Translations under genes and position numbers: made by a program | Part shown: positions 19,324 through 27,383 of the stretch, piece by piece | Layout: every line of letters starts with the position of its first letter | Position numbering within the stretch: position 1 is the stretch's first letter | Assembly: GCF_030503635.1 (NCBI RefSeq) | Contig: NZ_CP129965.1 | Location: 1,922,001-1,986,000, forward strand | Length of the DNA: 64,000 nucleotides | From: Corynebacterium sp. P3-F1 | Lineage (GTDB): Bacteria > Actinomycetota > Actinomycetes > Mycobacteriales > Mycobacteriaceae | Direction of reading: 5' to 3' | Notes under the pieces: generated by a model | What the model saw: only the letters and a program-made list of their open reading frames with translations | Told to the model about the DNA's origin: nothing | Databases searched by the model: none

Positions 19324-19413
19324 AGGCTCAGAGTAGCTGCCTCACATCTATTGCACATGGAGTCGATGCGGAATTCGGTTCGCGTGAGAGATGCTGTAAG
19401 CTTTGGACCGTCT

Positions 19414-19485
19414 TTCCCCATGGTGTAATTGGCAACACTACGGTTTTTGGTACCGTCATTCTAGGTTCGAGTCCTGGTGGGGAAG
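19414..19485 (+). tRNA. tRNA-Gln(TTG)
   Basis: A 72-nt cloverleaf: acceptor arms TTCCCCA and TGGGGAA, anticodon stem ACGGT/ACCGT with loop TTTTGGT giving anticodon TTG, T stem CTAGG/CCTGG with loop TTCGAGT, and discriminator G as expected for glutamine tRNA. CCA is not encoded. A short T-run follows. Confidence 0.93.
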
Positions 19486-19526
19486 CTTTTTTATCGCCCG
19501 GAATGAAGCTTCAACCAGGGGGTTCG

Positions 19527-22500
19527 ATGGCTGACCAACCGCAAGATATTCCGATGCTCGCCGGGGTACTCACCCAGGCGATGACGGACCCCAAGTTGAA
19601 GGGGCTGAGCAAGCGGGTGGGGGAGCCGTCGCTCCACGTGACGGGCATCGACCAGGTTCGTCCGTGGGCGGCCGCGACGATCGCGCGGAAAACACCTGTT
19701 CTGCTGGTCACTGCCACCGGGCACGAAGCGGAAGATCTCGCGGCGGAGCTCGGGGCGTTGCTCGGGTCCGAGCGTGTGGCGCTCATGCCGGCTTACGAGA
19801 CGCTGCCGCACGAGCGTTTGTCGCCCGCCGCCGACATCGTCGGTGCGCGCAACAAGGTGCTCCACGGATTGAACGAGACCTCGGTCGTGGTGGCATCCGC
19901 GCGCGCCACCTGCCAGCCGGTTCTGCCGACTATTTCGCCGATCGTGGTCGAGCACGGGCAAGAGTACGACTTTGAAGAGCTCACCGCCTCGCTGACGTCT
20001 TTCGCGTACGACCATGTGGACATGGTCTCGGGCCGCGGCGAATTCGCGACACGCGGCGGCATCATCGATGTGTTCCCGACCACGGCCGAGCACCCGGTGC
20101 GCATTGAATTCTGGGGCGACGAAGTCACGGACCTGCGCACGTTCGCTGTCGCCGACCAGCGCACCATCGACGACATCGCTCGCGCCGAGCTGCATCCAGC
20201 GCGCCAATTGCTTATCGACGACTCCGTCAAGGCTTCCGCCGCCTCCCTCGCCCAAGCCCACCCCGGCAACCGGACCCTGGTCGAGCTGCTCACCCGCATT
20301 TCCGACGGCAGTTACGCCGACGGGATGGAAGCGCTCATCCCGGCGCTGACATCGTCCCCGTTCTCTGTGCTGCCTGAGCTCATGCCGGCCGGCTCGGTGG
20401 TGCTGGTGACCTCGCCGGAGAAGGTGCGCACCCGCATTTCCGACCTGCAGGCCACCGACCAGGAATTCCTCGAGGCCGGTTGGGAAGCCGCCGCAATGGG
20501 GGCGGACGGTCCCGTCGCCGCGGAAGGCTTGGATGTGTCGGCTAGCTCGTACCGTTCCTTCGAATCCCTCGAGGTCTCCGCCCGCGAAGCGGGCAACGCG
20601 TGGTGGACATTCGCACCTCCCGGCATGTTCGCCGCCGGCGAGGACGACGCTGTGACCTTGCCCCTCGAATTCGAGCCGGCGCCTGCGCCGAAGGGCGACC
20701 CGAAGCAGATCGAGGCGCTCTACGGGCAAGTGAAGCTGCACTTGCAGGGCGGCGGCCGCGCCGCATTCGTCGCGCCAGCCAAGGGCACCGTGGACCGCAT
20801 GGCGGAGCGGCTCCGCGAAAACGGTGTGTCCGCGCGTGTGGCGACACCGGGGCTCGAACCCGTCGACGGCCAAGTCACCCTGTACCAGGCCCTTTCCCAC
20901 GCCGGCCTGACCTTCCCCGGCCCGGGCCTAGTCGTGTTCACTGAGACAGACGTGACCGGCAACCGTGTCGGCGACATTGCCGGTGCCAAGCGCCGTGCCC
21001 CGCGTCGCCGCAACCGCGTTGACCCGCTGGCCCTCAAACCCGGCGATTACGTGGTGCACGACACTCACGGCATCGGCCGCTTTGTCAAAATGGCCGAACG
21101 CACGATCGGCACCGGCGAGGATTCCTCGCGCCGCGAGTACATCGTCCTCGAGTACCAGCCCGCCAAACGCGGCCAGCCCGCCGACCAGCTGTGGGTCCCC
21201 ATGGAGTCCCTGGATCTGCTGAGCAAGTACTCGGGAGGGGAACAGCCGTCGCTAAGCAAAATGGGCGGCTCCGACTGGAAGAACACCAAGAGGAAAGCCC
21301 GCGCGGCCGTGCGCGAAATCGCGGGCGAGCTCGTGCAGCTCTACGCTAAGCGCGCCTCCGCGCCGGGCCACGCGTTCGCGGCGGACTCACCGTGGCAGAT
21401 CGAGATGGAGGACAATTTCCCCTTCGTCGAGACCGAGGACCAGATGGCCGCGATCGAGGCCGTCAAGTCCGACATGGAAAAGCCGACGCCGATGGACCGC
21501 GTCATCGTGGGCGACGTCGGTTTCGGCAAGACCGAGGTAGCTGTGCGCGCCGCCTTCAAGGCTGTCCAAGACGGAAAGCAGGTCGCGGTGCTCGTGCCCA
21601 CGACTCTGCTGGCGCAGCAGCATTTCTCCACGTTCAGCCAGCGCATGGACGGTTTCGGGGTGGAAATCCGCGAGCTGTCCCGATTCACCACCGCCGCCGA
21701 CGCGAAGAAGATCATGGCGGGGCTTGCCGACGGCTCCGTCGACGTCGTCATCGGCACCCACCGCCTCCTGCAGACCGGCGTGCAATGGAAAAACCTGGGC
21801 CTAATCATCGTCGACGAGGAGCAGCGCTTCGGCGTCGAGCACAAGGAGCACATCAAGGCGCTCAAATCGCATGTCGACGTCCTCACCATGACCGCGACCC
21901 CGATTCCGCGCACGCTGGAGATGTCGCTGACCGGCATCCGGGAAATGACCTCCATCACCACGCCGCCGGAGGACCGCCACCCGGTGCTTACGTACGTGGG
22001 ACCGCAGGAAGACAAACAAGTCGCCGCCGCCATCAGGCGCGAGCTGCTTCGCGACGGCCAGGTTTTCTACATCCACAACAAAGTCTCCGACATCGAGAAG
22101 ACTGCCCGGCACCTGCGCACCCTCGTCCCGGAAGCGCGCATCGTCGTCGCCCACGGCCAGATGGGGGAGCAGCTTCTCGAACAGACGGTGCAGGGCTTCT
22201 GGAGCCGCGAGTACGACGTGCTCGTGTGCACCACCATCGTGGAGACCGGCCTGGACATCGCCAACGCCAACACCTTGATTGTGGAGAACGCCCAGAACAT
22301 GGGCTTGTCCCAGCTGCACCAGCTGCGCGGCCGCGTCGGCCGTTCACGCGAGCGCGGCTACGCCTATTTCCTGTACCCGAAAGACAAGGTGCTCACCGAG
22401 ACGTCCTACGACCGGCTGGCCACGATCGCCCAGAACAACGATCTGGGTGCGGGCATCGCCGTCGCCCAGAAAGACCTGGAGATGCGCGGCGCCGGAAACG

Positions 22501-23171
22501 TCCTCGGCGCGGAGCAGTCCGGCCACATCGCCGGCGTCGGATTCGACATGTACGTCCGTCTCGTCGGCGAGGCCGTGGAGACCTACAAGGCGCTCATGTC
22601 CGGCGATGTCGTCGACGCCACCGACCAGGGGCCGAAGGAGATCCGCATCGACCTGCCCGTCGACGCGCACATCCCGGAGACCTACATCAACTCGGAGCGA
22701 CTCCGCCTGGAGAGCTACCGCAAGCTCGCCGCAGCGCGTGACGATGCCGAACTCGATCGCGTCTCCGACGAGCTCGTCGACCGCTTCGGTGAGATGCCCG
22801 AGGAGGTCCAGCGGCTCTTCGCGGTCGCCCGCCTGCGCCACCAAGCCCGCCGCGCCGGGGTCGCCGACATCACCATGCAAGGCACCCGCCTGAAATTCCA
22901 CCCGGTGGACATGCCCGATTCCAAGCAGGTGCGACTCAAGCGCCTGTACCCAGGGTCGAATTACCGCGCCGCGGCCAAAGCTCTCCAGGTGCCGTTCCCG
23001 CGCGAAGGCGGCGCGAAGAAAGCTCTCAACGCGCCGAACCTGCGCGACGAGGAGCTGCTGCAGTGGATCGCGGACTTCTTGAGCCAGATGTTCGACATCG
23101 AGGAGATCTCCGTCCGGGGCGCAGCAGCGGAAAAGCCGTCGAAGAAGCGGGTTTTCTCCGTCAGCGAGTAG
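19527..23171 (+). CDS. mfd: Transcription-repair coupling factor
   Basis: 1214 residues, the normal size. It frees RNA polymerase stalled at DNA lesions and brings in UvrA. The N-terminal UvrB-like part contains ALMPAYETLPHERLSP and RGGIIDVFPTT. The RNA polymerase-interacting segment starts at KPGDYVVHDTHGIGRF (about residue 510). The RecG-like motor has Walker A GDVGFGKTEVA at about 661 and DEEQRFG at about 762. The C-terminal TRCF domain follows DAHIPETYINSERLRLE. The ATG at 19527 has an AGGGGG site a few bases upstream; further upstream the frame runs through the tRNA gene. It overlaps the convergent OpuC-type gene by 11 bp. Confidence 0.95.
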   Translation: MADQPQDIPMLAGVLTQAMTDPKLKGLSKRVGEPSLHVTGIDQVRPWAAATIARKTPVLLVTATGHEAEDLAAELGALLGSERVALMPAYETLPHERLSPAADIVGARNKVLHGLNETSVVVASARATCQPVLPTISPIVVEHGQEYDFEELTASLTSFAYDHVDMVSGRGEFATRGGIIDVFPTTAEHPVRIEFWGDEVTDLRTFAVADQRTIDDIARAELHPARQLLIDDSVKASAASLAQAHPGNRTLVELLTRISDGSYADGMEALIPALTSSPFSVLPELMPAGSVVLVTSPEKVRTRISDLQATDQEFLEAGWEAAAMGADGPVAAEGLDVSASSYRSFESLEVSAREAGNAWWTFAPPGMFAAGEDDAVTLPLEFEPAPAPKGDPKQIEALYGQVKLHLQGGGRAAFVAPAKGTVDRMAERLRENGVSARVATPGLEPVDGQVTLYQALSHAGLTFPGPGLVVFTETDVTGNRVGDIAGAKRRAPRRRNRVDPLALKPGDYVVHDTHGIGRFVKMAERTIGTGEDSSRREYIVLEYQPAKRGQPADQLWVPMESLDLLSKYSGGEQPSLSKMGGSDWKNTKRKARAAVREIAGELVQLYAKRASAPGHAFAADSPWQIEMEDNFPFVETEDQMAAIEAVKSDMEKPTPMDRVIVGDVGFGKTEVAVRAAFKAVQDGKQVAVLVPTTLLAQQHFSTFSQRMDGFGVEIRELSRFTTAADAKKIMAGLADGSVDVVIGTHRLLQTGVQWKNLGLIIVDEEQRFGVEHKEHIKALKSHVDVLTMTATPIPRTLEMSLTGIREMTSITTPPEDRHPVLTYVGPQEDKQVAAAIRRELLRDGQVFYIHNKVSDIEKTARHLRTLVPEARIVVAHGQMGEQLLEQTVQGFWSREYDVLVCTTIVETGLDIANANTLIVENAQNMGLSQLHQLRGRVGRSRERGYAYFLYPKDKVLTETSYDRLATIAQNNDLGAGIAVAQKDLEMRGAGNVLGAEQSGHIAGVGFDMYVRLVGEAVETYKALMSGDVVDATDQGPKEIRIDLPVDAHIPETYINSERLRLESYRKLAAARDDAELDRVSDELVDRFGEMPEEVQRLFAVARLRHQARRAGVADITMQGTRLKFHPVDMPDSKQVRLKRLYPGSNYRAAAKALQVPFPREGGAKKALNAPNLRDEELLQWIADFLSQMFDIEEISVRGAAAEKPSKKRVFSVSE

Positions 23172-24099
23172 CCCGCACCGAATCCACCCAGTCCCGAGCG
23201 ATCGCGCCGGGCTCGGCGCGTTCGTCGCCGACATTGCGCTGATTCATTGCGGCGAGATCGTCGGTGGTCAGCTGGGCGTCGATGGCGTTGAGAACATCAA
23301 GGGCGCCCGGCGGCAGCTCCCCGGCGCGGATCACGGGCACGACGTTTTGAGGTGGGATGAGGTGCAGCGGGTCGTCGAGAATGACCAGATCCGGTTTTTC
23401 GCCCTTGCCCGTGATCGCCGGCGAGGTAGTGAAGATATTCGCTGCATCCGCCGCGCCCTCCGCGAGCGCTTGGACGGTGAGCGGTCCGCCGCCGTCGGAG
23501 ATCGGGCGGACCGTGATCTTGTCCGGGTCGATGCCGTACACCGTTGTCAGGCCGGGCGGGCCGTATCGGCGTTCCGCGAATTCCGGGGGAGCGGCAATGG
23601 TGATTCGGTCGAGTTTGTCCAGATCGGCGATGGTGCGGATGCCGCGCTCGGCTGTGGCGGCGGTGACGCGGTAGGCGTCGGCGGATTCGGCGGGGCTGAA
23701 TTCACCCAGCTCCAACGTGTCGGGTAGAGACGTTGCAAGGGTTTCGCGCACCGCGTTCTCGTCGGCCCGTTCCGGCAGTTCGGCGTAGAAAGAAGCGAGG
23801 TTGCCGGCGTATTCGGGCACCACGGTGATGGTTCCTTCCTCTAGCGCGCCGAGGTACACCTCGCGGGAACCGATGCCGGGGGCGACGGTGGCCTCGAAGC
23901 CGGCATCATTGAGAGCTGCGGCCCAAATGTGCCCGATGATCTGCGCCTCCGGGAAATTGGCGGTGCCGATGACGATCGTGCCCGCGTCAGCCTCCACGGT
24001 CGGGGCTTCTTCTGAGCCCGAGGTGTCCAGTGGGTCACCCTGAGCGCACGCGGCGAGCAAGAACGGAAGCAGCACAATGAGGTACCGAGTGCGCATCAT
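23161..24099 (-). CDS. OpuC-type osmoprotectant-binding lipoprotein
   Basis: 312 residues with a signal peptide ending in the lipobox LAAC (Cys at residue 18). The mature protein starts the OpuAC/ProX-like type II fold at IVIGTANFPEAQIIGHIWA, with the family phrase VPEYAGNLASFY. Later DPLHLIPPQNVVPVIR and the end LNAIDAQLTTDDLAAMNQ are typical of glycine betaine/choline/carnitine receptors. The four bases ATGA overlap the upstream permease gene, so it is translationally coupled as the last gene of the operon. Confidence 0.88.
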   Translation of the reverse strand: MMRTRYLIVLLPFLLAACAQGDPLDTSGSEEAPTVEADAGTIVIGTANFPEAQIIGHIWAAALNDAGFEATVAPGIGSREVYLGALEEGTITVVPEYAGNLASFYAELPERADENAVRETLATSLPDTLELGEFSPAESADAYRVTAATAERGIRTIADLDKLDRITIAAPPEFAERRYGPPGLTTVYGIDPDKITVRPISDGGGPLTVQALAEGAADAANIFTTSPAITGKGEKPDLVILDDPLHLIPPQNVVPVIRAGELPPGALDVLNAIDAQLTTDDLAAMNQRNVGDERAEPGAIARDWVDSVRATR

Positions 24100-24782
24100 G
24101 CGTTCTCCTTCACATTGAGACCTTTGGGTGTCACCCACCGCTGCAAAGCTGCAAGCAAGAGATCCACAACCAGAGCGAGAAGCGTGACGACGACCGCCCC
24201 CGCCACCATCCGTGCATAATCCTGCACCGCCAGCCCGTCGATGAGGTATCGGCCGAGTCCTCCGAGACCGATGTAGGCCACGACAGTCGCCGTGGCCAGA
24301 ACTTGCACCACGCACGACCGCAGCCCGCCGAGCATCACTGGGGCCGCCAGAGGCAGCTCGACAATCCGCAAAATCTGCTTTTCGCTGTACCCGGCGGCGC
24401 GCGCCGAATGCACGACGTCGCGCTCCACGGAATCGAAGCCCGCAACAATGCCGGCGAGCAGTGGGGCAACGGCCAGCAGCACCAGCACGATGACTGACGG
24501 CACGATCGGCCAGCTGATTCCACGCGGCAGCGAGATGGCCAACCACGTCAACAACCCGAGCTCTGGCAGTGCGCGCAGAGCGCCCGAAACTGCGACAACA
24601 GCGTTCGCGCCCCTCCGGCTGTGCCCGACAGCCACACCGATGGGCACTGCGATGAGAGCGGCCGCCAGGACCGCGAGTGCGGTGTACCCCAGGTGCTCGA
24701 GGATGCGCATCCCAAAGCCGGTGGGGCCGGTCCAGTGGGAGGGGGTGGTGAGGTAAACGAAGGCGTCGATAAGCGGCTGCAC
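24096..24782 (-). CDS. OpuC-type ABC transporter permease
   Basis: 228 residues with about five or six membrane segments. The inner-membrane coupling motif SARAAGYSEKQILRIVELPLAAPVMLGG-like region (EAA loop) contacts the ATPase. The GTG at 24782 is chosen because a GGAGG site lies about seven bases upstream and it follows the previous permease stop by one base. Its eighth-base region contains a GCTTATCGACG word that encodes LIDA. It is the second of two related permeases, as in OpuCB/OpuCD heterodimers. Confidence 0.87.
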   Translation of the reverse strand: MQPLIDAFVYLTTPSHWTGPTGFGMRILEHLGYTALAVLAAALIAVPIGVAVGHSRRGANAVVAVSGALRALPELGLLTWLAISLPRGISWPIVPSVIVLVLLAVAPLLAGIVAGFDSVERDVVHSARAAGYSEKQILRIVELPLAAPVMLGGLRSCVVQVLATATVVAYIGLGGLGRYLIDGLAVQDYARMVAGAVVVTLLALVVDLLLAALQRWVTPKGLNVKENA

Positions 24783-24783
24783 G

Positions 24784-25419
24784 TCAAGACCTCCACGGCA
24801 TGGTGAAGCGGGAAATGAGGAGCAGGGCGGCGTCGAAAAGCAAGGCGAGCGCGACGGTGCCGAAAAGCCCCGCGATGATCTCGGTGGGAAACGCGCGTTG
24901 GAAGCCTTCAGTGAACAGGGTGCCCAGCGATTCCACGCCAATGAGTGCGCCGACGGAAATGAGACTCACCGTCGACGCGGCCACAACTCGCATGCCCGAC
25001 ACGAGACCGGGCCCCGCCAGCGGCAGTTCCACCGCGAAGATGCGTTTGAGCGGGGCGTACCCGGACGCAACCGCAGACTGCCGGACCTCCGCCGGAACAG
25101 CGTCGAACGCGTCGGCGGCGCTGCGCACCATGAGCGCGACGCCGTAGAGCGTCATCGCGGCGACCACGTTCAGCGGCGACAGGATCGACGTGCCCAGAAT
25201 GAGAGGCATCAGGATGAACATCGCGAGCCCCGGCACCACGTAAATCAAGCTCGTCGCGGCCACGATCACCTCACGGAACCGCCCCGAGCGGTGAGCAGCC
25301 CAGCCGAGCGGCACCGCCAGCAGGAAGGTCAGCACCACCGCCGGCAGCGCGATCAGGAAGTGCTGCCACGCCAGCCCGCCGATCATTCCCGCGTTGTCCG
25401 CTAGCCACGCCCAGTTCAC
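24784..25419 (-). CDS. OpuC-type ABC transporter permease
   Basis: 211 residues, six hydrophobic segments, with the EAA-type coupling loop at QSAVASGYAPLKRIFAVELPLAGPG and the family-typical YVVPGLAMFILMPLILG and LISVGALIG segments. ATGA overlap with the ATPase gene upstream and one-base spacing to the next permease mark a tightly coupled operon. Expected to form the membrane channel with the other permease for uptake of betaine-type solutes. A one-base variant of the dispersed GCTTATCGACG word (GCTTTTCGACG, 24831-24841) lies near its 3' end. Confidence 0.87.
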   Translation of the reverse strand: MNWAWLADNAGMIGGLAWQHFLIALPAVVLTFLLAVPLGWAAHRSGRFREVIVAATSLIYVVPGLAMFILMPLILGTSILSPLNVVAAMTLYGVALMVRSAADAFDAVPAEVRQSAVASGYAPLKRIFAVELPLAGPGLVSGMRVVAASTVSLISVGALIGVESLGTLFTEGFQRAFPTEIIAGLFGTVALALLFDAALLLISRFTMPWRS

Positions 25420-26222
25420 TCGAGCACTCCTTTGATATGGCCCAACGCGTCCACGACGACGGTCTGGTCTCCTCGCTGCTCGGTGCGCAAGCTGCGCGAT
25501 TGCTTATCGACGAACTCCCTCACCCTCCCATTCGCCGGTTCCGCCATGATTTTCTCGGGGCTGTCCGCCTGCTCGATGCGCGCCTGTTCACCCAGGACCA
25601 CCACAGAGTCGCCGAGGAAGAACGCTTCGTCGATGTCGTGGCTGACAATCAGGATCGTGGTGGCAAATTTTTCCCTCAGCTCTACGATCTCCTGTTGCAG
25701 ACCACGCCGCACGACTGGATCAACGGCACCGAAAGGCTCGTCCATGATCAGCACATCCGGTTCATTGACCAGGCCGCGGGCCACGCCCACGCGCTGCGCT
25801 TGGCCGCCGGAGAGCTCCGCGGGGTAGCGGTCGCTCAGCCGCGGGTCGAGACCCACGAGCTCCAGTAACTCGTCGGCCTTGCGGCGGGCCTCCCTTTTAC
25901 TCGTGCCTGTCAGCCGCGCCACGTCCGCGATATTGTCCCGCACTGTGCGGTGCGGCATGAGGCCCGAATGCTGCATGACGTAGCCGATACTGCGGCGCAA
26001 CTGCACCGGGTCCGTGCCCGCGACGTTGTCCCCGCGCACGAAGACCGCGCCCGAATCCGGGTCCACCATGCGGTTGACCATGCGCAGGAGCGTTGTCTTC
26101 CCACACCCGGACGGTCCCACGAACGCTGTGGTTGACCCCGCCTCAACGGTGAGGGAGAAGTCCTTCACTGCCGGCAGCTTGCTGCCCGGGTAGGTCTTGG
26201 ACACATCGCGGAATTCGATCAC
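25416..26222 (-). CDS. OpuC-type ABC transporter ATP-binding protein
   Basis: 268 residues. Walker A GPSGCGKTT, Q-loop QHSGLMPHRTV, signature LSGGQAQRVGVARGL, Walker B VLIMDEPFGAVD and the switch His in VSHDIDEAFFLGD are all present. FGAVDP and the short C-terminal extension resemble glycine betaine/choline transporter ATPases; there is no CBS pair, so osmosensing by CBS domains is not expected. A GTG start at 26222 gives the canonical N-terminus VIEFRDVSKTYPG; no strong ribosome-binding site precedes it. First gene of the four-gene operon running to 23161. Confidence 0.88.
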   Translation of the reverse strand: MIEFRDVSKTYPGSKLPAVKDFSLTVEAGSTTAFVGPSGCGKTTLLRMVNRMVDPDSGAVFVRGDNVAGTDPVQLRRSIGYVMQHSGLMPHRTVRDNIADVARLTGTSKREARRKADELLELVGLDPRLSDRYPAELSGGQAQRVGVARGLVNEPDVLIMDEPFGAVDPVVRRGLQQEIVELREKFATTILIVSHDIDEAFFLGDSVVVLGEQARIEQADSPEKIMAEPANGRVREFVDKQSRSLRTEQRGDQTVVVDALGHIKGVLE

Positions 26223-26241
26223 CGAACCCAGCGTAGCGGGG

Positions 26242-26853
26242 TCAGAAGAACAACGGCATGACAAACAGCATGGTGATGCTCCACGTGAGGTGCACCGCGA
26301 TGGGGGAGTACAGCTGGCGCGACCGGGATGCCTCATAGAACGCGACGGCGCCGAGCACCGCAGCGGCGAAGACGAGCAGCGGCACGCCCATCGCGATTGT
26401 GACCGCGCAATAGATCAGGGTGGAGATCACACCGACTGCGACTTCGGGGTGCCGGCGGCGCAATTGGTTCGGCACCATGTCGCGGTACGCCATCTCCTCG
26501 CCGATACCGTTGATGATCAGCACTAACAGAGTCGGAGCGAGTCCGCCTTCCGCCGGGGTGTCCAGCAGCTGCTCGACCGGCCCCGCGAGAAACGGAATGT
26601 GCTGCACCACCGCGGCGCCCGCCACGAACACCAGCGCGAGCACGGCGCCGATGAGCGCGCCGCGGCCGATTTCCCGGCCCGGGTGAGGCCCCGAAAACGC
26701 GATGCGGTTGCCCCATACCCACCACCCGACGGTGTAAACCAGTGCAGTCAGGACTGTGAATATATAGAACCCGGGGCTTCCGTCGCCCGCGCCGCGCGCC
26801 AAGAACAGGCCTAGAGCGCCGAACGCACAGGGAATCAGCCAGCCGAGTTTCAT
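26242..26853 (-). CDS. CPBP family intramembrane metalloprotease
   Basis: 203 residues with about six membrane segments. The catalytic motifs of the CPBP (Abi/CAAX-protease-like) family are visible: EEMAYRDMVPNQLRRR with the Glu-Glu and Arg, and a late HLTWS with the His. Members cleave membrane peptides or act in bacteriocin self-immunity; here no bacteriocin gene is adjacent. The ATG at 26853 is chosen over an upstream one because hydrophobic sequence follows directly. Confidence 0.8.
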   Translation of the reverse strand: MKLGWLIPCAFGALGLFLARGAGDGSPGFYIFTVLTALVYTVGWWVWGNRIAFSGPHPGREIGRGALIGAVLALVFVAGAAVVQHIPFLAGPVEQLLDTPAEGGLAPTLLVLIINGIGEEMAYRDMVPNQLRRRHPEVAVGVISTLIYCAVTIAMGVPLLVFAAAVLGAVAFYEASRSRQLYSPIAVHLTWSITMLFVMPLFF

Positions 26854-26876
26854 GGCCACGAGTTTAGAACGGGGGC

Positions 26877-27015
26877 ATGACACGCTCCGCTCTCGTGACA
26901 GGCGCCACCGGATTCATCGGGGGGAGAGGTAATCAGGGCACTGCTTAACGACGGCTGTTTGCGAGTCTCCGCCCGCGGTGCCGTACACTTTCCCGTGCCC
27001 GCTCCTTCCGCGTGA
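26877..27015 (+). pseudogene. NAD-dependent epimerase remnant, frameshifted
   Basis: Translating from ATG 26877 gives MTRSALVTGATGFIGG, the textbook start of an NAD-dependent epimerase/dehydratase. The frame then breaks in a G-run at about 26919-26924. One frame over it continues EVIRALLNDGCLRVSARG, the expected next helix and strand, then runs to a stop at 27013-27015. Only about 35 residues of homology remain, so this is the 5' end of a lost gene rather than a small protein. It lies directly upstream of the tRNA that hosts the integrated element. Confidence 0.65.
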
Positions 27016-27030
27016 GTCGGACGCGGGCGT

Positions 27031-27104
27031 GCCCCTATAGCCCAATTGGCAGAGGCAGTCGACTTAAAATCGATTCAGTGTGGGTTCGAGTCCCACTGGG
27101 GGCA
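27031..27104 (+). tRNA. tRNA-Leu(TAA), integration site
   Basis: A 74-nt cloverleaf: acceptor GCCCCTA/TGGGGGC, anticodon stem GTCGA/TCGAT with loop CTTAAAA (anticodon TAA, reading UUA), T stem GTGGG/CCCAC, discriminator A. The variable loop has only five bases, short for a leucine tRNA. The 3' half from the anticodon loop onward is duplicated at 45559-45595, marking this gene as the element's attachment site; the tRNA stays complete after integration. Confidence 0.9.
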
Positions 27105-27105
27105 C
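27069..27105 (+). repeat. attL core (within tRNA-Leu)
   Basis: 37 bases identical to 45559-45595. The repeat covers the tRNA from the anticodon loop through the T arm and acceptor plus one C. The bases on either side differ, so the identity limits are sharp. Confidence 0.92.
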
Positions 27106-27153
27106 CGTATCGGCAGGTCAGAAAGTTTTCGCACCTGCCGCTACATCGATATC

Positions 27154-27175
27154 CCCCCCGTTTGCCCCCCGTTTG
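27154..27175 (+). repeat. Two tandem CCCCCCGTTTG sites (left integrase arm)
   Basis: Copies at 27154-27164 and 27165-27175, about 50 bp inside attL. The same 11-mer occurs four times inside attR in the same orientation. This matches arm-type binding sites of a tyrosine integrase. Confidence 0.75.
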
Positions 27176-27327
27176 ATTTCACCGCTGCGTAAAACCCCAG
27201 GTCAGAGCAAGGCGAGTTCCACGCCGCGATCACGGTGTGCGCGGAGGCGGTGTAAAGCAGGTTGACGACGCCGCGGAGTTGGGCTCGGGGGTGGTCACCG
27301 CCGCGGGCTGGGTTAGCGCGGAGGTGA

Positions 27328-27369
27328 TGTCACGTCCCCGCTCTGGAGAGTGAAATATGGTCGCGCGAC
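27328..27369 (+). repeat. Imperfect 42-bp end repeat, left copy
   Basis: Shares TGTCACGTCCCC, then GAGTGAAAYATGGTYGCGCR in the same order and spacing, with 45330-45371 near the right end. It lies just past the integrase stop. It could bind an excisionase or host factor, or be a remnant of a shared terminal sequence. Confidence 0.6.
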
Positions 27370-27383
27370 CCGGAAGGCGAGGC

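Noticed and set aside
21392..22741. 449-residue frame inside mfd
   Set aside because: Shadow of mfd in another frame with Arg/Pro/His-rich composition.
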